A DNA stretch of 46,958 bases. It comes from an uncultured Clostridium sp. (GTDB lineage Bacteria; Bacillota; Clostridia; TANB77; CAG-508). The stretch covers positions 1 to 46,958 of the forward strand of contig CAOKFZ010000013.1 of the NCBI GenBank assembly GCA_948467875.1. Reading direction: 5' to 3'. The position numbers were made by a program, and so were the translations under genes. Within the stretch, counting starts at the first letter, position 1. Every line of letters starts with the position of its first letter. Under the pieces are notes generated by a model. The model saw only the letters and a list, made by a program, of their open reading frames with translations. It was not told the DNA's origin and did not search any database. Shown here one piece after another: positions 8,060-17,188 of the stretch.

Positions 8060-9142
8060 ATGAATATACGAATTAAGTGGCTAAGAGATCAGCTAAAACC
8101 AATGGAACTTGATGGAATGATTGTTTCTAATCCAATCAATATTAAGTATTTGACTGGTTTGGATGCGGAGGGAATTTTGATTGTGGCGCCAAAGGAAAAT
8201 GTGTTTATCACGGATTCGAGATATATTGAGGCAGTCAATAGTATGCTTACGATTGATGACGAAATTGTGGCTTATGATATTAGGTCTTTGAGTAAGTTTG
8301 ATTATGAAGGCTTTTTTATGGATTGCAGAGAAGTTGGGTTTGAGGAAAAATATGTGACTTATGAGATTTACAAAAAGTATTTGCAAATGTATCAAGTGAG
8401 CCTTGTGGAGACGGACGGAATTATTGAGAATCATAGAGTTATGAAAGATGAAGAGGAAATTGAGCGAATCAAAAAAGCGTGTGAAATAACGGATTGTGCT
8501 TTTGAGCATGCGAAAAAAGTTTTGCATTATGATATGACGGAAAAAGAGTTGGCTTTTGAGATCGAAAGGTTTATGCTTGAGAATGGGGCAGATGGATTGG
8601 CATTTGATTCGATTGTTGCTTTTGGCGAAAATACTTCAATGCCACATGCGGTGCCAACAGAGCGCAAGCTAAAATCAGGTGATATTGTCCAATTTGATAT
8701 TGGGGCGAAGTATAAAGGGTATTGTGCAGATTTTTCAAGAGTGATTTTTGTGGATGAGAGGAAAGATGAATATGCAAATCTGTATGATTTTGTTTTGGAG
8801 CAACAAAAAAAGATGGAGAGCTGTTTTAAGGATGGGACCAATATTAAGCAAGTGATTAAAGATAGAGATGTGGATTATCGTTTGAAAAATTGCGAAATTT
8901 TGCATGCTTTTGGGCATGGAGTTGGTTTATCTGTGCATGAAGAGCCGATTTTGAGTTCAAAAATGGAATTATATTTGAAGGAAAATGCGGTAATTGCGAT
9001 TGAGCCAGGTGTGTATAAGACAGGGCGTTTTGGTATTAGAATTGAAGATACTTATCAAATTACGAAAAATTCTTGTATAAATTTGACTAAATCTGGAAAA
9101 GATGATACTATCATCAAATTAAAAAAGGGTATTGATTTATAA
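8060..9142 (+). CDS. pepP: Xaa-Pro aminopeptidase (M24 family)
   Basis: A 360-residue cytoplasmic metallopeptidase that removes the N-terminal residue when proline is second. All five metal ligands are present: D213, D224, H286, E315 and E329, in FDIGAKYKGYCADFS, HAFGHGVG, AIEPGVY and RIEDTY. Residues 1-130 form the creatinase-like N-terminal domain. Length and gene order (pepP followed by efp) are standard for Firmicutes. ATG follows AAGGAGG at 8047-8053. The promoter of efp begins inside its last codons. Confidence 0.93.
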   Translation: MNIRIKWLRDQLKPMELDGMIVSNPINIKYLTGLDAEGILIVAPKENVFITDSRYIEAVNSMLTIDDEIVAYDIRSLSKFDYEGFFMDCREVGFEEKYVTYEIYKKYLQMYQVSLVETDGIIENHRVMKDEEEIERIKKACEITDCAFEHAKKVLHYDMTEKELAFEIERFMLENGADGLAFDSIVAFGENTSMPHAVPTERKLKSGDIVQFDIGAKYKGYCADFSRVIFVDERKDEYANLYDFVLEQQKKMESCFKDGTNIKQVIKDRDVDYRLKNCEILHAFGHGVGLSVHEEPILSSKMELYLKENAVIAIEPGVYKTGRFGIRIEDTYQITKNSCINLTKSGKDDTIIKLKKGIDL

Positions 9143-9160
9143 AAAAAATTGTGGTATAAT
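9132..9160 (+). promoter_or_regulatory. Sigma-A promoter for efp
   Basis: TTGATT at 9132-9137, a 17-base spacer and TATAAT at 9155-9160, preceded by an extended TG. It overlaps the end of pepP and lies 40 bases before the efp start. Confidence 0.75.
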
Positions 9161-9199
9161 AAAACAGTTAAATAAAATGAAGAAATGAGGTAAAGAATT

Positions 9200-9766
9200 A
9201 TGGCTGATGTTTATATGGCAGGAGATTTAAGAAATGGAACCACCTTTGAATTAGATAATAATGTGTTTAGAGTTGTTGAATTTCAACATGTAAAACCAGG
9301 AAAGGGAGCAGCTTTTGTTCGTGTAAAAATGAAAAATGTGATTACTGGTTCGGTGTTGGAAAGAACCTTTAATCCATCTGAAAAATTGCAGGGTGCAGAA
9401 ATTGAAAAAAGAGATATGCAATACTTATATAATGATGGCGAGTTGTATTATTTTATGGATAATAATACTTATGACCAAATGCCTTTAAATCAAGAACAGA
9501 TTGGGGATGCTTTAAAATATATTAAGGAAAATATGAATGTGACGATGCTTGCTTTTAAAGGAAAAGTGTTTGCAGTTGAGCCACCAATGTTTGTTGAATT
9601 AGAAGTTACATATACAGAACCTGGATTTAGTGGAAACACAACAACGACTTCAGGAAAACCAGCTACATTAGAAAATGGCTTGGAAATTTCAGTTCCACTA
9701 TTTGTCAATATTGGGGATAAAATCAGAATTGACACCAGAACAGGTGAATATATGGAAAGAATTTAA
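9200..9766 (+). CDS. efp: Translation elongation factor P
   Basis: Elongation factor P relieves ribosome stalling at polyproline stretches. The 188 residues cover the three-domain family (KOW-like, then two OB folds). The modification loop [10 protein letters not shown] at 31-40 has lysine at the tip, and the C-terminal signature [16 protein letters not shown] is complete. It has its own promoter and an ATGAGG site upstream of ATG 9200. The downstream zinc-ribbon gene is 37 bases away and probably co-transcribed. Confidence 0.97.
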   Translation: MADVYMAGDLRNGTTFELDNNVFRVVEFQHVKPGKGAAFVRVKMKNVITGSVLERTFNPSEKLQGAEIEKRDMQYLYNDGELYYFMDNNTYDQMPLNQEQIGDALKYIKENMNVTMLAFKGKVFAVEPPMFVELEVTYTEPGFSGNTTTTSGKPATLENGLEISVPLFVNIGDKIRIDTRTGEYMERI

Positions 9767-9803
9767 TCATCTTATGGTGGATTAAGAGAGGAATGGTAGG
9801 CTG

Positions 9804-10199
9804 ATGCTAAAAAATAAGTTTAAGGAAGTAATTAAAAATTTAGAGGAAAATATGAGTGATGAAAAAGATTTAACATATGCTAAATCGCAAATTACGGAAT
9901 TAACAATGGGCTATTTGGAGGAAATTGGAGAAATTGAAAATTTGTATAAGCAAAAAGTGGCAATGTGTGAGCATAGACTGGATGGCTTGGAAGTACAGGT
10001 TCAGCGTTTAGACAATGAAATTTTTCAAGAAGTGGAAGTAAATGAGCTAAGCGAGGATTCAGACTTGGAACCAATTAAATGTCCGTATTGCAATACGAAT
10101 TTTTTTATCGAGTTTGACCATACGAAAAAGGAGATTAAATGCCCAGATTGTAAAAATATGATTGAACTTGATTGGGGTAATTTTGAAGATGATATGTAG
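9804..10199 (+). CDS. Coiled-coil protein with C-terminal zinc ribbon (CD1247-like)
   Basis: A 131-residue protein. The first ~85 residues are charged and helical, probably coiled coil; the C-terminal part has CPYC and CPDC pairs about 22 residues apart that would bind one zinc. This arrangement resembles the clostridial CD1247 N-terminal-domain proteins next to efp in several genomes. Function unknown. It ends two bases before the stop of the convergent M23 gene, with no space for a separate terminator. Confidence 0.7.
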   Translation: MLKNKFKEVIKNLEENMSDEKDLTYAKSQITELTMGYLEEIGEIENLYKQKVAMCEHRLDGLEVQVQRLDNEIFQEVEVNELSEDSDLEPIKCPYCNTNFFIEFDHTKKEIKCPDCKNMIELDWGNFEDDM

Positions 10200-10200
10200 T

Positions 10201-10792
10201 TTAAATTTGATGGGAACGAAATAGAGTAACAGGATCGATGGCAGTGCCATCGATTTTTGTGCTGAAATGTAAGTGTGGACCAGTTGTTGCACCATTTGTA
10301 GGACGACCTTGAGAGAAATCAAGATAGGGATTTTTGGGGTCGTCATCTAAATATTTGGGACCAACATAAGCAATCATCTGACCTTTGCTGATGGAATCGC
10401 CGATTTCTACAATAAAATTTGGTGAAATGTGGGAATAGGAAAAAATAGAATTTTCGGTTGTAATTTTTAAAGTGTAGCCATTGGCACCGTTCAAAATCTA
10501 AAAAAGTAACAATTCCAGAACAGGCAGAATAGATATTGGTGCCTTCAGGGGCAGGAATGTCTATGCCAGAATGATAAGTGGAAGCACCTGTTGTAGGAGA
10601 TATGCGTGTTCCAAATGGGGAGGAAATGGTGTAATAGTCTGGCAAAGGCCAAGTGAAGTCATCACTTGAGAAATAGTAATCTGTTGGAGAAGTCGTAAAA
10701 TAAGCATTAGAATTTACTACAAAAGTAGTGATACATGTGATTAAAAAAAGGAAAATAAATAACAGAAAACCTAAAAAAAATTGTTTTTTCAT
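10201..10792 (-). CDS. M23 family (LytM-type) metallopeptidase, needs a +1 frameshift at CGG 10489
   Basis: A probable membrane-anchored cell-wall endopeptidase of 196 residues once the shift is made. Residues 7-27 form a signal/anchor helix. The first zinc ligands are in STYHSGID (HxxxD) and the second His pair is in GPHLHF. In straight reading the family sequence breaks after FLDFE; skipping the C of CGG gives G102 and continues ANGYTLKI. The HLH ligand pair lies after the shift, so activity depends on it. ATG is preceded by AAGGAG and by a consensus sigma-A promoter. It faces recJ divergently. Confidence 0.88.
10486..10489 (-). other. +1 recoding site CGGT (M23 peptidase)
   Basis: On the minus strand the zero frame is GAA CGG TGC; the family frame resumes GGT GCC AAT (Gly-Ala-Asn). 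Confidence 0.8.
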
Positions 10793-10861
10793 AAAAACTC
10801 CTTATCATAATTGTTAATGAATGTGAAAATTTTGTGTGAACTACACATGAAAATTAAAATT

Positions 10862-10890
10862 ATTATAGCAGGTTTGGGTTTGAATGTCAA
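10862..10890 (-). promoter_or_regulatory. Sigma-A promoter for the M23 gene
   Basis: Minus strand TTGACA (10890-10885), exact 17-base spacer, TATAAT (10867-10862). A full consensus match. Confidence 0.85.
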
Positions 10891-10912
10891 GTGTAAAATA
10901 AAAAAATTTTTA

Positions 10913-10941
10913 TTGCCAACTTGGAAAAAATGATATATAAT
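10913..10941 (+). promoter_or_regulatory. Sigma-A promoter for recJ
   Basis: TTGCCA at 10913-10918, a 17-base spacer and TATAAT at 10936-10941, 30 bases before the recJ ATG. It is divergent from the M23 promoter. Confidence 0.8.
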
Positions 10942-10971
10942 ATACACAAATGAGATTTAGGGAGAAATTAA

Positions 10972-12669
10972 ATGAACAAGAAATGGGAGATTTGTGAATA
11001 TGATAAAACATTAGTCGAAAAAGTGATGAAGGAAAATAATTTATCAGAACTGATGGCAACATTGTTGGTTAATCGAGGTATTACCTCAAAAAAGGAAATT
11101 GAGGTGTTTTTAGAACCAACTAGAAATGATTTTCATGATCCATTTTTGATGCCAGATATGAAAGCGGCTGTGGATAGAATTGAACGAGCCATTGTCCAAA
11201 ATGAAAAAATCATTATTTATGGGGATTATGATGTTGACGGGGTAACGAGTATTACGGTGTTAAAAAAATTTTTAATGGATCGAGGAATGACAAATGTTGG
11301 CTATTATATTCCAAAAAGATTGGACGAAGGTTATGGCTTGAATAAGGAAAGTGTCAAAAAAATAGCGGAAGAAGGCTATACACTGATTATTACAGTGGAT
11401 TGCGGAATTACAGGCATGGAAGAGATAAAATATGCATATGAATTAGGCATGGAAGTGATTGTAACAGATCATCATGAACCGCTAGATGAAGTGCCAAATG
11501 CAGTTGCTGTGATTGATTGCAAAAAAAAGGATAATTCATATCCATTTAAAGGACTAGCAGGGGTTGGAGTTGTGTTTAAGCTCACTCAAGCAATTAGTGA
11601 GCGTTTGAATTTGGAAGAAAAAGAATATTTGAAATATCTGGATATTGTGTGTATTGGAACGATTTCAGATATTGTTCCTTTGGTGGATGAAAACCGTGTT
11701 ATTTCTAAGCTAGGTTTGAAGTTGGTTGCGCAAACGCATAATTTGGGGCTAAAATATTTGTTAGAAGAAAATGTAGGGAAAAATAGCAATGTGAATGCTA
11801 ATACAGTTTCTTTTGGTGTAGCGCCAAGAATTAATGCTTGTGGAAGGATTGGTTATGAGCAAGATGCTGTGAAACTATTTATGACACAAAATATTGTAGA
11901 AGCGCATAATTTGACTGAGCAACTCAATTCTTATAATAAAACAAGGCAGGAAATTGAGAAAAATATTTTTGAAGAAGCAAAAGAAATTATTGAAAAAAAT
12001 AATATGCAACAAAAAAACACGATTGTTATTGGAAAAGAAGGGTGGCACCATGGCGTGATTGGAATTGTGGCCTCTAAAATTACAGAATTGTATTTTAAGC
12101 CAACTATCTTAATTGGGTTTGAAAATGGGATTGGAAAAGGTTCTGGCAGAAGTGTTCCTGGGTTTGATTTGCATGATGCCCTACATCGTTTGGGTGGCTA
12201 TTTGGACAAATATGGCGGACACGAAATGGCAGTGGGCGTGACGGTAAGTCAAAGTAATTTTGACAAATTTGCGGAGGAATTGGAAAAAAGAGCGCAAGAA
12301 CTTCACACAGAACAATTAGTGCCAATTATTTCGATTGATAAGGAAATTGCAGGCAAAGATTTGGAAATTGAAATGGCAGAAGAATTGATGAAATTGGAGC
12401 CTTATGGAACCTCTAACAAAGTGCCGCTTTTTCTGATTAAAAATTTGAAAATCGATTCGATTCGAACTTTGGTAGAAGGAAAGCATTTGAAGTTGACTTT
12501 GCAAGATGGGAATAATATTGTAAATGCGATTGGTTTTAATTTGGGATATCATGCAGAGAATTTCTTGTTGGGCGACAAAGTAGACATTATTGGTATGATA
12601 GAAATTAATGAATTTGCCAATAATCGTAATATACAGATTAATTTGAAGGATATTCGAAAATCATATTAA
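10972..12669 (+). CDS. recJ: Single-stranded-DNA exonuclease RecJ
   Basis: RecJ degrades single-stranded DNA 5' to 3' in recombination and repair. The 565 residues carry the DHH core: IIYGDYDVDG at 81-90 with the metal-binding aspartates, then TVDCGI, and TDHHEP near 164-169. The DHHA1 domain is marked by GKGSGRSVPGFDLHDAL and GGHEMAVGV, and a C-terminal OB fold follows. Length and motif order are standard. The ATG follows AGGGAG. rel follows at 24 bases, so recJ, rel and the hydrolase form one operon. Confidence 0.96.
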   Translation: MNKKWEICEYDKTLVEKVMKENNLSELMATLLVNRGITSKKEIEVFLEPTRNDFHDPFLMPDMKAAVDRIERAIVQNEKIIIYGDYDVDGVTSITVLKKFLMDRGMTNVGYYIPKRLDEGYGLNKESVKKIAEEGYTLIITVDCGITGMEEIKYAYELGMEVIVTDHHEPLDEVPNAVAVIDCKKKDNSYPFKGLAGVGVVFKLTQAISERLNLEEKEYLKYLDIVCIGTISDIVPLVDENRVISKLGLKLVAQTHNLGLKYLLEENVGKNSNVNANTVSFGVAPRINACGRIGYEQDAVKLFMTQNIVEAHNLTEQLNSYNKTRQEIEKNIFEEAKEIIEKNNMQQKNTIVIGKEGWHHGVIGIVASKITELYFKPTILIGFENGIGKGSGRSVPGFDLHDALHRLGGYLDKYGGHEMAVGVTVSQSNFDKFAEELEKRAQELHTEQLVPIISIDKEIAGKDLEIEMAEELMKLEPYGTSNKVPLFLIKNLKIDSIRTLVEGKHLKLTLQDGNNIVNAIGFNLGYHAENFLLGDKVDIIGMIEINEFANNRNIQINLKDIRKSY

Positions 12670-12693
12670 GTTTTAAAGGGGATGTAAAACGAA

Positions 12694-14895
12694 ATGACAG
12701 AAGTAAGAAATGTTGCAATCGAAGAAATTATTGATAAGCAAATTGAAAATTATGGGGACAATGCTAATATTGAGCTAATCCAAAAAGCATACAATTTGGC
12801 GAAAGAAAAGCATGGAACCCAATGCAGAATGTCTGGCGAACCTTATATCATTCATCCTATGAATGTGGCATATATTTTGGCAGATTTGGGGCTAGATGAC
12901 GAAAGTGTTTGTGCGGCGCTTTTACATGATGTTTTGGAAGATACAGATTTGAAACACGAAGATTTAGTCAGAGAATTTGGCGAAACGATTGCACAAATGG
13001 TAGCTGGGGTAACAAAATTGGGAAGTATTCGTTTTACAAGTATTGAAGAAAAACAAGCAGAAAATTACAGAAAAATGTTCTTGGCAATGGGAAAAGATAT
13101 TCGTGTCATTTTGATTAAATTAGCTGACCGTTTGCATAACATGAGAACTTTGAAATATTTGGCGCCAGAGAGGCAATTTGCAAATGCCAGAGAAACCATG
13201 GATTTGTATGCTCCGCTTGCGAACCGACTTGGTATGTATTCGTTAAAATGGGAGTTAGAAGATTTGTCATTCAAATATTTGTATCCAGAAGAATATCATA
13301 AAATTGTGGTGGAACTTGACAAAAAAAGAGAAGAACGCTTGAAATTTATTCATAAAATAAGGGAAGATTTAGAAGAAAATATTGCCAAACAGCATATTGA
13401 TGTTGAGATTACAGGCAGAGCCAAGCATTTGTATAGCATCTATAAAAAAATGCAAAGAGACAATAAAACATTAGACCAAATTTATGATTTATTTGCTCTT
13501 CGTATTTTGGTCAACACGGTACGCGATTGTTATACTACGCTTGGGATTGTGCATGAGATGTACACGCCAATGCCAGGGCGTTTTAAGGATTATATTGCAG
13601 TGCCGAAAACGAATATGTATCAGTCCATTCATACCACTTTGCTTGGACCAAAAGGGGTTCCATTTGAAGTGCAAATTCGTACTTGGGATATGCATAAAAT
13701 TGCGGAATTTGGTATTGCTGCGCATTGGGCATACAAAGAAGAAAGCAACAAGGGAACTAAAAAAAGTGTGCTTGTGAATGAAGATAAGTTAGCGTGGCTA
13801 AGAGAAAGTCTAGAATGGCAGCAAAATACGGAAAACCCCAAAGAATTTTTGAGAACGCTAAAAACAGAATTATTTGAAGATGAAGTCTACATTTTTACGC
13901 CAAAAGGGACGATTAAAGAGTTGCCTTTAGGCGCGACGCCAATTGATTTTGCGTATAGCGTGCACCAAGAAATTGGGCATCGTATGGTGGGCTGCAAAAT
14001 TAATGGCAAAATGATGCCAATTATTACGGAATTGCAAAATGGAGATATTGTAGAAATTCTCACTTCGGAACAACCAAAAGGGCCGAGTCGAGATTGGCTA
14101 AAATTTGTCAAAAGTTCCTCTGCAAAAACGAAAATTAATCAGTGGTTTAAACGAGAAAAAAGAACAGAAAACATTGAAAAAGGCAAGGAAATTATTGAAC
14201 GAGAAATTAAAAAATTAGGTTTGAAAAATCAAGAACTTTTGAAGTCAGAATGGCTAGAAGGTATTTTGGAAAAATACCAATATGCCACTGTGGATGATAT
14301 GTATGCGAGTATTGGGTTTGGAGGACTGTCTGACAAAAAGGTAATTGCGAGGCTTTTAAACGAATACAGAAAAGAGCATGAAGAGGAAGACTTGGAACAA
14401 AAAATAGAGGAATTATCACAAGCAAAGCCAGCGAAAATAAAGCCTTCTAAAACAGGAGTTTATGTCAAAGGAATTGATCATTGTTTGGTGAAACTTTCAA
14501 AATGTTGTAATCCGCTTCCCGGAGACGAAATTGTTGGCTATATAACAAGAGGAAGAGGCGTTTCTGTGCACCGCAAGGATTGTATTAATTTGAAGGATTT
14601 GCTGGGGCAAGAAGACCGCATGATTGATGTTTTTTGGTTACAAGACGTGAAGGCTTCTTATGCAGTGGAAATCGAGATTTTTGCGAATGACAGAACAGGA
14701 CTGCTTAGAGATGTGATTAAGCAAATTGAAACCTATAAAATTAAAATTATGGGTGTGAATACAAGAACAAATCGAGATAATACAGCCATTTTGGACCTTA
14801 ATTTAGAAACAGAAAATATCGAAAATTTAAACAAATTGATGAAAGCATTGAAAAGTGTCGAGAGTGTTTATGATGTTTATCGAAAGAGAGGATAA
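12694..14895 (+). CDS. relA: Bifunctional (p)ppGpp synthetase/hydrolase Rel
   Basis: The stringent-response enzyme that makes and degrades (p)ppGpp. The 733 residues hold the HD hydrolase domain (HD at 78-79 in ALLHDVLEDT, and LIKLADRLHNMRTL), the synthetase domain (GRAKHLYSIYKKM and PKTNMYQSIHTTLLGP), a TGS domain (IFTPKGTIKELPLGATPIDFAY), a zinc-finger-like region with CCNPLPGDEIVGY, and a C-terminal ACT domain. Both active sites look intact, so it is a long bifunctional Rel. It is followed one base later by the next gene's ATG. Confidence 0.97.
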   Translation: MTEVRNVAIEEIIDKQIENYGDNANIELIQKAYNLAKEKHGTQCRMSGEPYIIHPMNVAYILADLGLDDESVCAALLHDVLEDTDLKHEDLVREFGETIAQMVAGVTKLGSIRFTSIEEKQAENYRKMFLAMGKDIRVILIKLADRLHNMRTLKYLAPERQFANARETMDLYAPLANRLGMYSLKWELEDLSFKYLYPEEYHKIVVELDKKREERLKFIHKIREDLEENIAKQHIDVEITGRAKHLYSIYKKMQRDNKTLDQIYDLFALRILVNTVRDCYTTLGIVHEMYTPMPGRFKDYIAVPKTNMYQSIHTTLLGPKGVPFEVQIRTWDMHKIAEFGIAAHWAYKEESNKGTKKSVLVNEDKLAWLRESLEWQQNTENPKEFLRTLKTELFEDEVYIFTPKGTIKELPLGATPIDFAYSVHQEIGHRMVGCKINGKMMPIITELQNGDIVEILTSEQPKGPSRDWLKFVKSSSAKTKINQWFKREKRTENIEKGKEIIEREIKKLGLKNQELLKSEWLEGILEKYQYATVDDMYASIGFGGLSDKKVIARLLNEYRKEHEEEDLEQKIEELSQAKPAKIKPSKTGVYVKGIDHCLVKLSKCCNPLPGDEIVGYITRGRGVSVHRKDCINLKDLLGQEDRMIDVFWLQDVKASYAVEIEIFANDRTGLLRDVIKQIETYKIKIMGVNTRTNRDNTAILDLNLETENIENLNKLMKALKSVESVYDVYRKRG

Positions 14896-14896
14896 A

Positions 14897-15550
14897 ATGA
14901 TTTTAAAAAGATTACAAGTCAAGACTGGTCAGCCACGTTTACTGACGAATTCGTATATTATTTTTGACGAAAATACAAAAGAGGCAATGGTCATTGATCC
15001 AGGGGGAGAACCAGAAAAAATAGTTGAAATTTTAAATATATTAGAAGCAGAAAATCTAAAATATATTTTTCTGACACATTGTCATGCAGATCACATTGGA
15101 GCAATTGCAGAACTAAAAAATGCAAAAGGCGGAAAAATTTTAATTAGTCGTGATGATAGTATTGGTTTATATCAAAAAGAAATCAGTCTAGCAGATTATG
15201 TGAATATGGAAATTCCTGAACTAGAAGCAGATTCAAGGCTTGACGACGAAGATTTAATTCATGTAGGAAATTTAGAATTCAAGATTATTGCCACGCCAGG
15301 GCACACCAAAGGCAGCATTTGTGCCTATTGCGAAAAAGAACGTTTGATTTTTACAGGAGATACGCTTTTTTCAGGTACATGGGGCAGAACCGATTTGCCA
15401 ACAGGAAGTTTTGTGGAAATTATGGGTTCTATTACAGATAAATTAATGACACTCCCAGATGAAACAATTGTCTATCCGGGGCACGGAAAAATTACCATGA
15501 TACAAGATGAAAAAAATATCTATTTGGAATTGCGCGAAAAGGATATTTAA
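14897..15550 (+). CDS. Metallo-beta-lactamase-fold hydrolase, glyoxalase II/YqgX-like
   Basis: A 217-residue zinc hydrolase that starts at ATG 14897, directly after the rel stop. THCHADHIGAI holds the HxHxDH metal site; further ligands are ATPGHTKGS, FTGDTLF and YPGHGKIT. The layout matches YqgX/GloB-like thiolester hydrolases, which commonly lie behind rel in Clostridia. An upstream in-frame ATG at 14855 lies inside rel and is unlikely to be used. It ends convergently with the small gene on the other strand; their last bases overlap. Confidence 0.9.
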   Translation: MILKRLQVKTGQPRLLTNSYIIFDENTKEAMVIDPGGEPEKIVEILNILEAENLKYIFLTHCHADHIGAIAELKNAKGGKILISRDDSIGLYQKEISLADYVNMEIPELEADSRLDDEDLIHVGNLEFKIIATPGHTKGSICAYCEKERLIFTGDTLFSGTWGRTDLPTGSFVEIMGSITDKLMTLPDETIVYPGHGKITMIQDEKNIYLELREKDI

Positions 15551-15831
15551 ATGTCAGGAAAACGGTCATAAATATATTTGATGATGTCATCTAAATTGTT
15601 GTCTGTCACATTAATGAAAACACCATTATCTATGCTAATCCAGATGTTGATTTTAAACTTATCTTTATTATCAATAAAACAGCTCACAAGTTCAATCATG
15701 TCAATCGGATTTTCGTATTCAATTTCCCAAAATAAGTCTTGAGCCATTTCTATTTCTTTGGAATAGAAATGGTTCAAAAATTTTTGAATTTCCCCAACAG
15801 TTTCGCTATACAAATTAACAATACCTTTCAT
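15547..15831 (-). CDS. Conserved-looking hypothetical protein, 94 residues
   Basis: A small acidic alpha/beta protein with no signal peptide or membrane segment and no motif I recognise. It starts MKGIVNLYSETVGE and ends IIKYIYDRFPDI. The start has AGGAGG-like bases just upstream on the minus strand (reverse of the CCTCC at about 15839). The stop overlaps the end of the convergent hydrolase by four bases. Codon use matches the neighbours, so I think it is real; the function is unknown. Confidence 0.65.
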   Translation of the reverse strand: MKGIVNLYSETVGEIQKFLNHFYSKEIEMAQDLFWEIEYENPIDMIELVSCFIDNKDKFKINIWISIDNGVFINVTDNNLDDIIKYIYDRFPDI

Positions 15832-15875
15832 AAAAGCCTCCGAAGATAGTTTTTGAAATTTGGCGAAAAATATTC

Positions 15876-16005
15876 ATGTATCACTCATATTTATGAATTT
15901 TTTCCGTTCTCCCCATTCTAAAAATTATACTAAAATCAGAGATTTTGATAATTTTTGAACGGTCCCCACAAGTCACTTCAAAATTAATAAATATGAGTGA
16001 TACAT
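15876..16005. repeat. MITE-like element with 19-bp terminal inverted repeats
   Basis: ATGTATCACTCATATTTAT at 15876-15894 is the exact reverse complement of 15987-16005. Inside is a second nested inverted repeat: CCGTTC (15904-15909) with GAACGG (15957-15962), and AAAAATTAT (15920-15928) with ATAATTTTT (15948-15956). There is no open frame. It fits a small non-autonomous element or a very stable RNA hairpin between convergent genes. No clear target-site duplication is seen. Confidence 0.6.
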
Positions 16006-16075
16006 AATTCTTTAATTATACCATAAATATGAGAAAAAGTCTACCAGCTTTAGCTTGCAATTTGTCAACTAGACT

Positions 16076-17059
16076 TTACATTTCATGATTGATCAACAAT
16101 TCCAAAATTTGGATGGCATTGGTGGCAGCGCCTTTTCGAATATTATCTGCAACGCACCAAAAATTCAAACCATAAGGAATACTTTCATCACGTCTTATGC
16201 GACCAACAAAGACTTCATTATGCCCAGTCGCTTTGGTGGCAATTGGATATACATTATTTTTAGTATCATCTTGCAAAACAATTCCTTTTGTATGTTGTAG
16301 ATGCTGAACGATTTTTTCCAAATCGAAATCTTGCTCAAATTCAACATTAATGGATTCGCTGTGTGAATTCAAAACAGGAACTCTTACTGTTGTTGCTGTG
16401 ATTTTCAGTTCAGGTCGATGTAAAATTTTGCGTGTTTCGTTTATCATTTTCATCTCTTCTTTGGTATAACCATTTTCAAGAAATACATCAATGTGTGGCA
16501 AACAGTTATTTTGAATTGGGTAAGGGAATTTATTGGTGGTATTATTTTTTAAGTCATCAATAGCAGTTTTTCCAGCGCCTGAAACTGCTTGATAAGTAGA
16601 ATAAACAATTCGTTTAATTGGATATAAGTCATTCATAATTTTTAAAGGAACGACTGCTTGAATCGTAGAACAATTTGGATTTGCGATAATACCATGGTTT
16701 TGGAAAGCATCTTCTGGATTGACTTCTGGAACCACTAAAGGCACATTTTCGTCCATACGAAATGCACTACTATTGTCAATGACAATACAACCTTTTGAAC
16801 TCGCAATTGGGGCAAAATGTTTTGCAATATCGCCACCAGCAGAGAAAATCGCATAATCAAATCCACTATCAAATGAATGATCCGTTAATTCTTGGACGAT
16901 ATAGTCTTTTCCGTTAAAATTAATTTTTGTGCCAGCAGAGCGTTTTGAGGCAAAAAAAACATATTCATAAATGGGTAAATCAAATTCTTTTAAAACTTCA
17001 AGTGCGGTTCTTCCCACAACGCCAGTTACACCAACAATAGCCAATTTACAATCTTTCAT
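16076..17059 (-). CDS. asd: Aspartate-semialdehyde dehydrogenase
   Basis: Catalyses the NADPH-dependent reduction of aspartyl phosphate to aspartate semialdehyde, in the lysine, diaminopimelate, threonine and methionine pathways. The 327 residues match the family. N-terminal GVTGVVG at 10-16 binds NADP, catalytic Cys130 is in NPNCSTIQ, and a later His is in RVPVLNSHSES. ATG follows AGGAGGA on the minus strand. It stands alone rather than in a dap cluster; the other lysine genes are not in the window. Confidence 0.95.
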   Translation of the reverse strand: MKDCKLAIVGVTGVVGRTALEVLKEFDLPIYEYVFFASKRSAGTKINFNGKDYIVQELTDHSFDSGFDYAIFSAGGDIAKHFAPIASSKGCIVIDNSSAFRMDENVPLVVPEVNPEDAFQNHGIIANPNCSTIQAVVPLKIMNDLYPIKRIVYSTYQAVSGAGKTAIDDLKNNTTNKFPYPIQNNCLPHIDVFLENGYTKEEMKMINETRKILHRPELKITATTVRVPVLNSHSESINVEFEQDFDLEKIVQHLQHTKGIVLQDDTKNNVYPIATKATGHNEVFVGRIRRDESIPYGLNFWCVADNIRKGAATNAIQILELLINHEM

Positions 17060-17127
17060 AAATTTCCTCCTAAATGATAATTTCTTCCATATTATATGAT
17101 AAATTAAAAAAAATGTATATAGGTTCT

Positions 17128-17156
17128 TGATTAATTATAAAAAAATGGTTAAAATA
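17128..17156 (+). promoter_or_regulatory. Sigma-A promoter for the pilin-like/Ca-ATPase unit
   Basis: TTGATT at 17128-17133, a 17-base spacer, TAAAAT at 17151-17156, 33 bases before the ATG. Confidence 0.6.
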
Positions 17157-17188
17157 GAAATGAAAAATTTTAAAAGGAGAAAAGTGAT

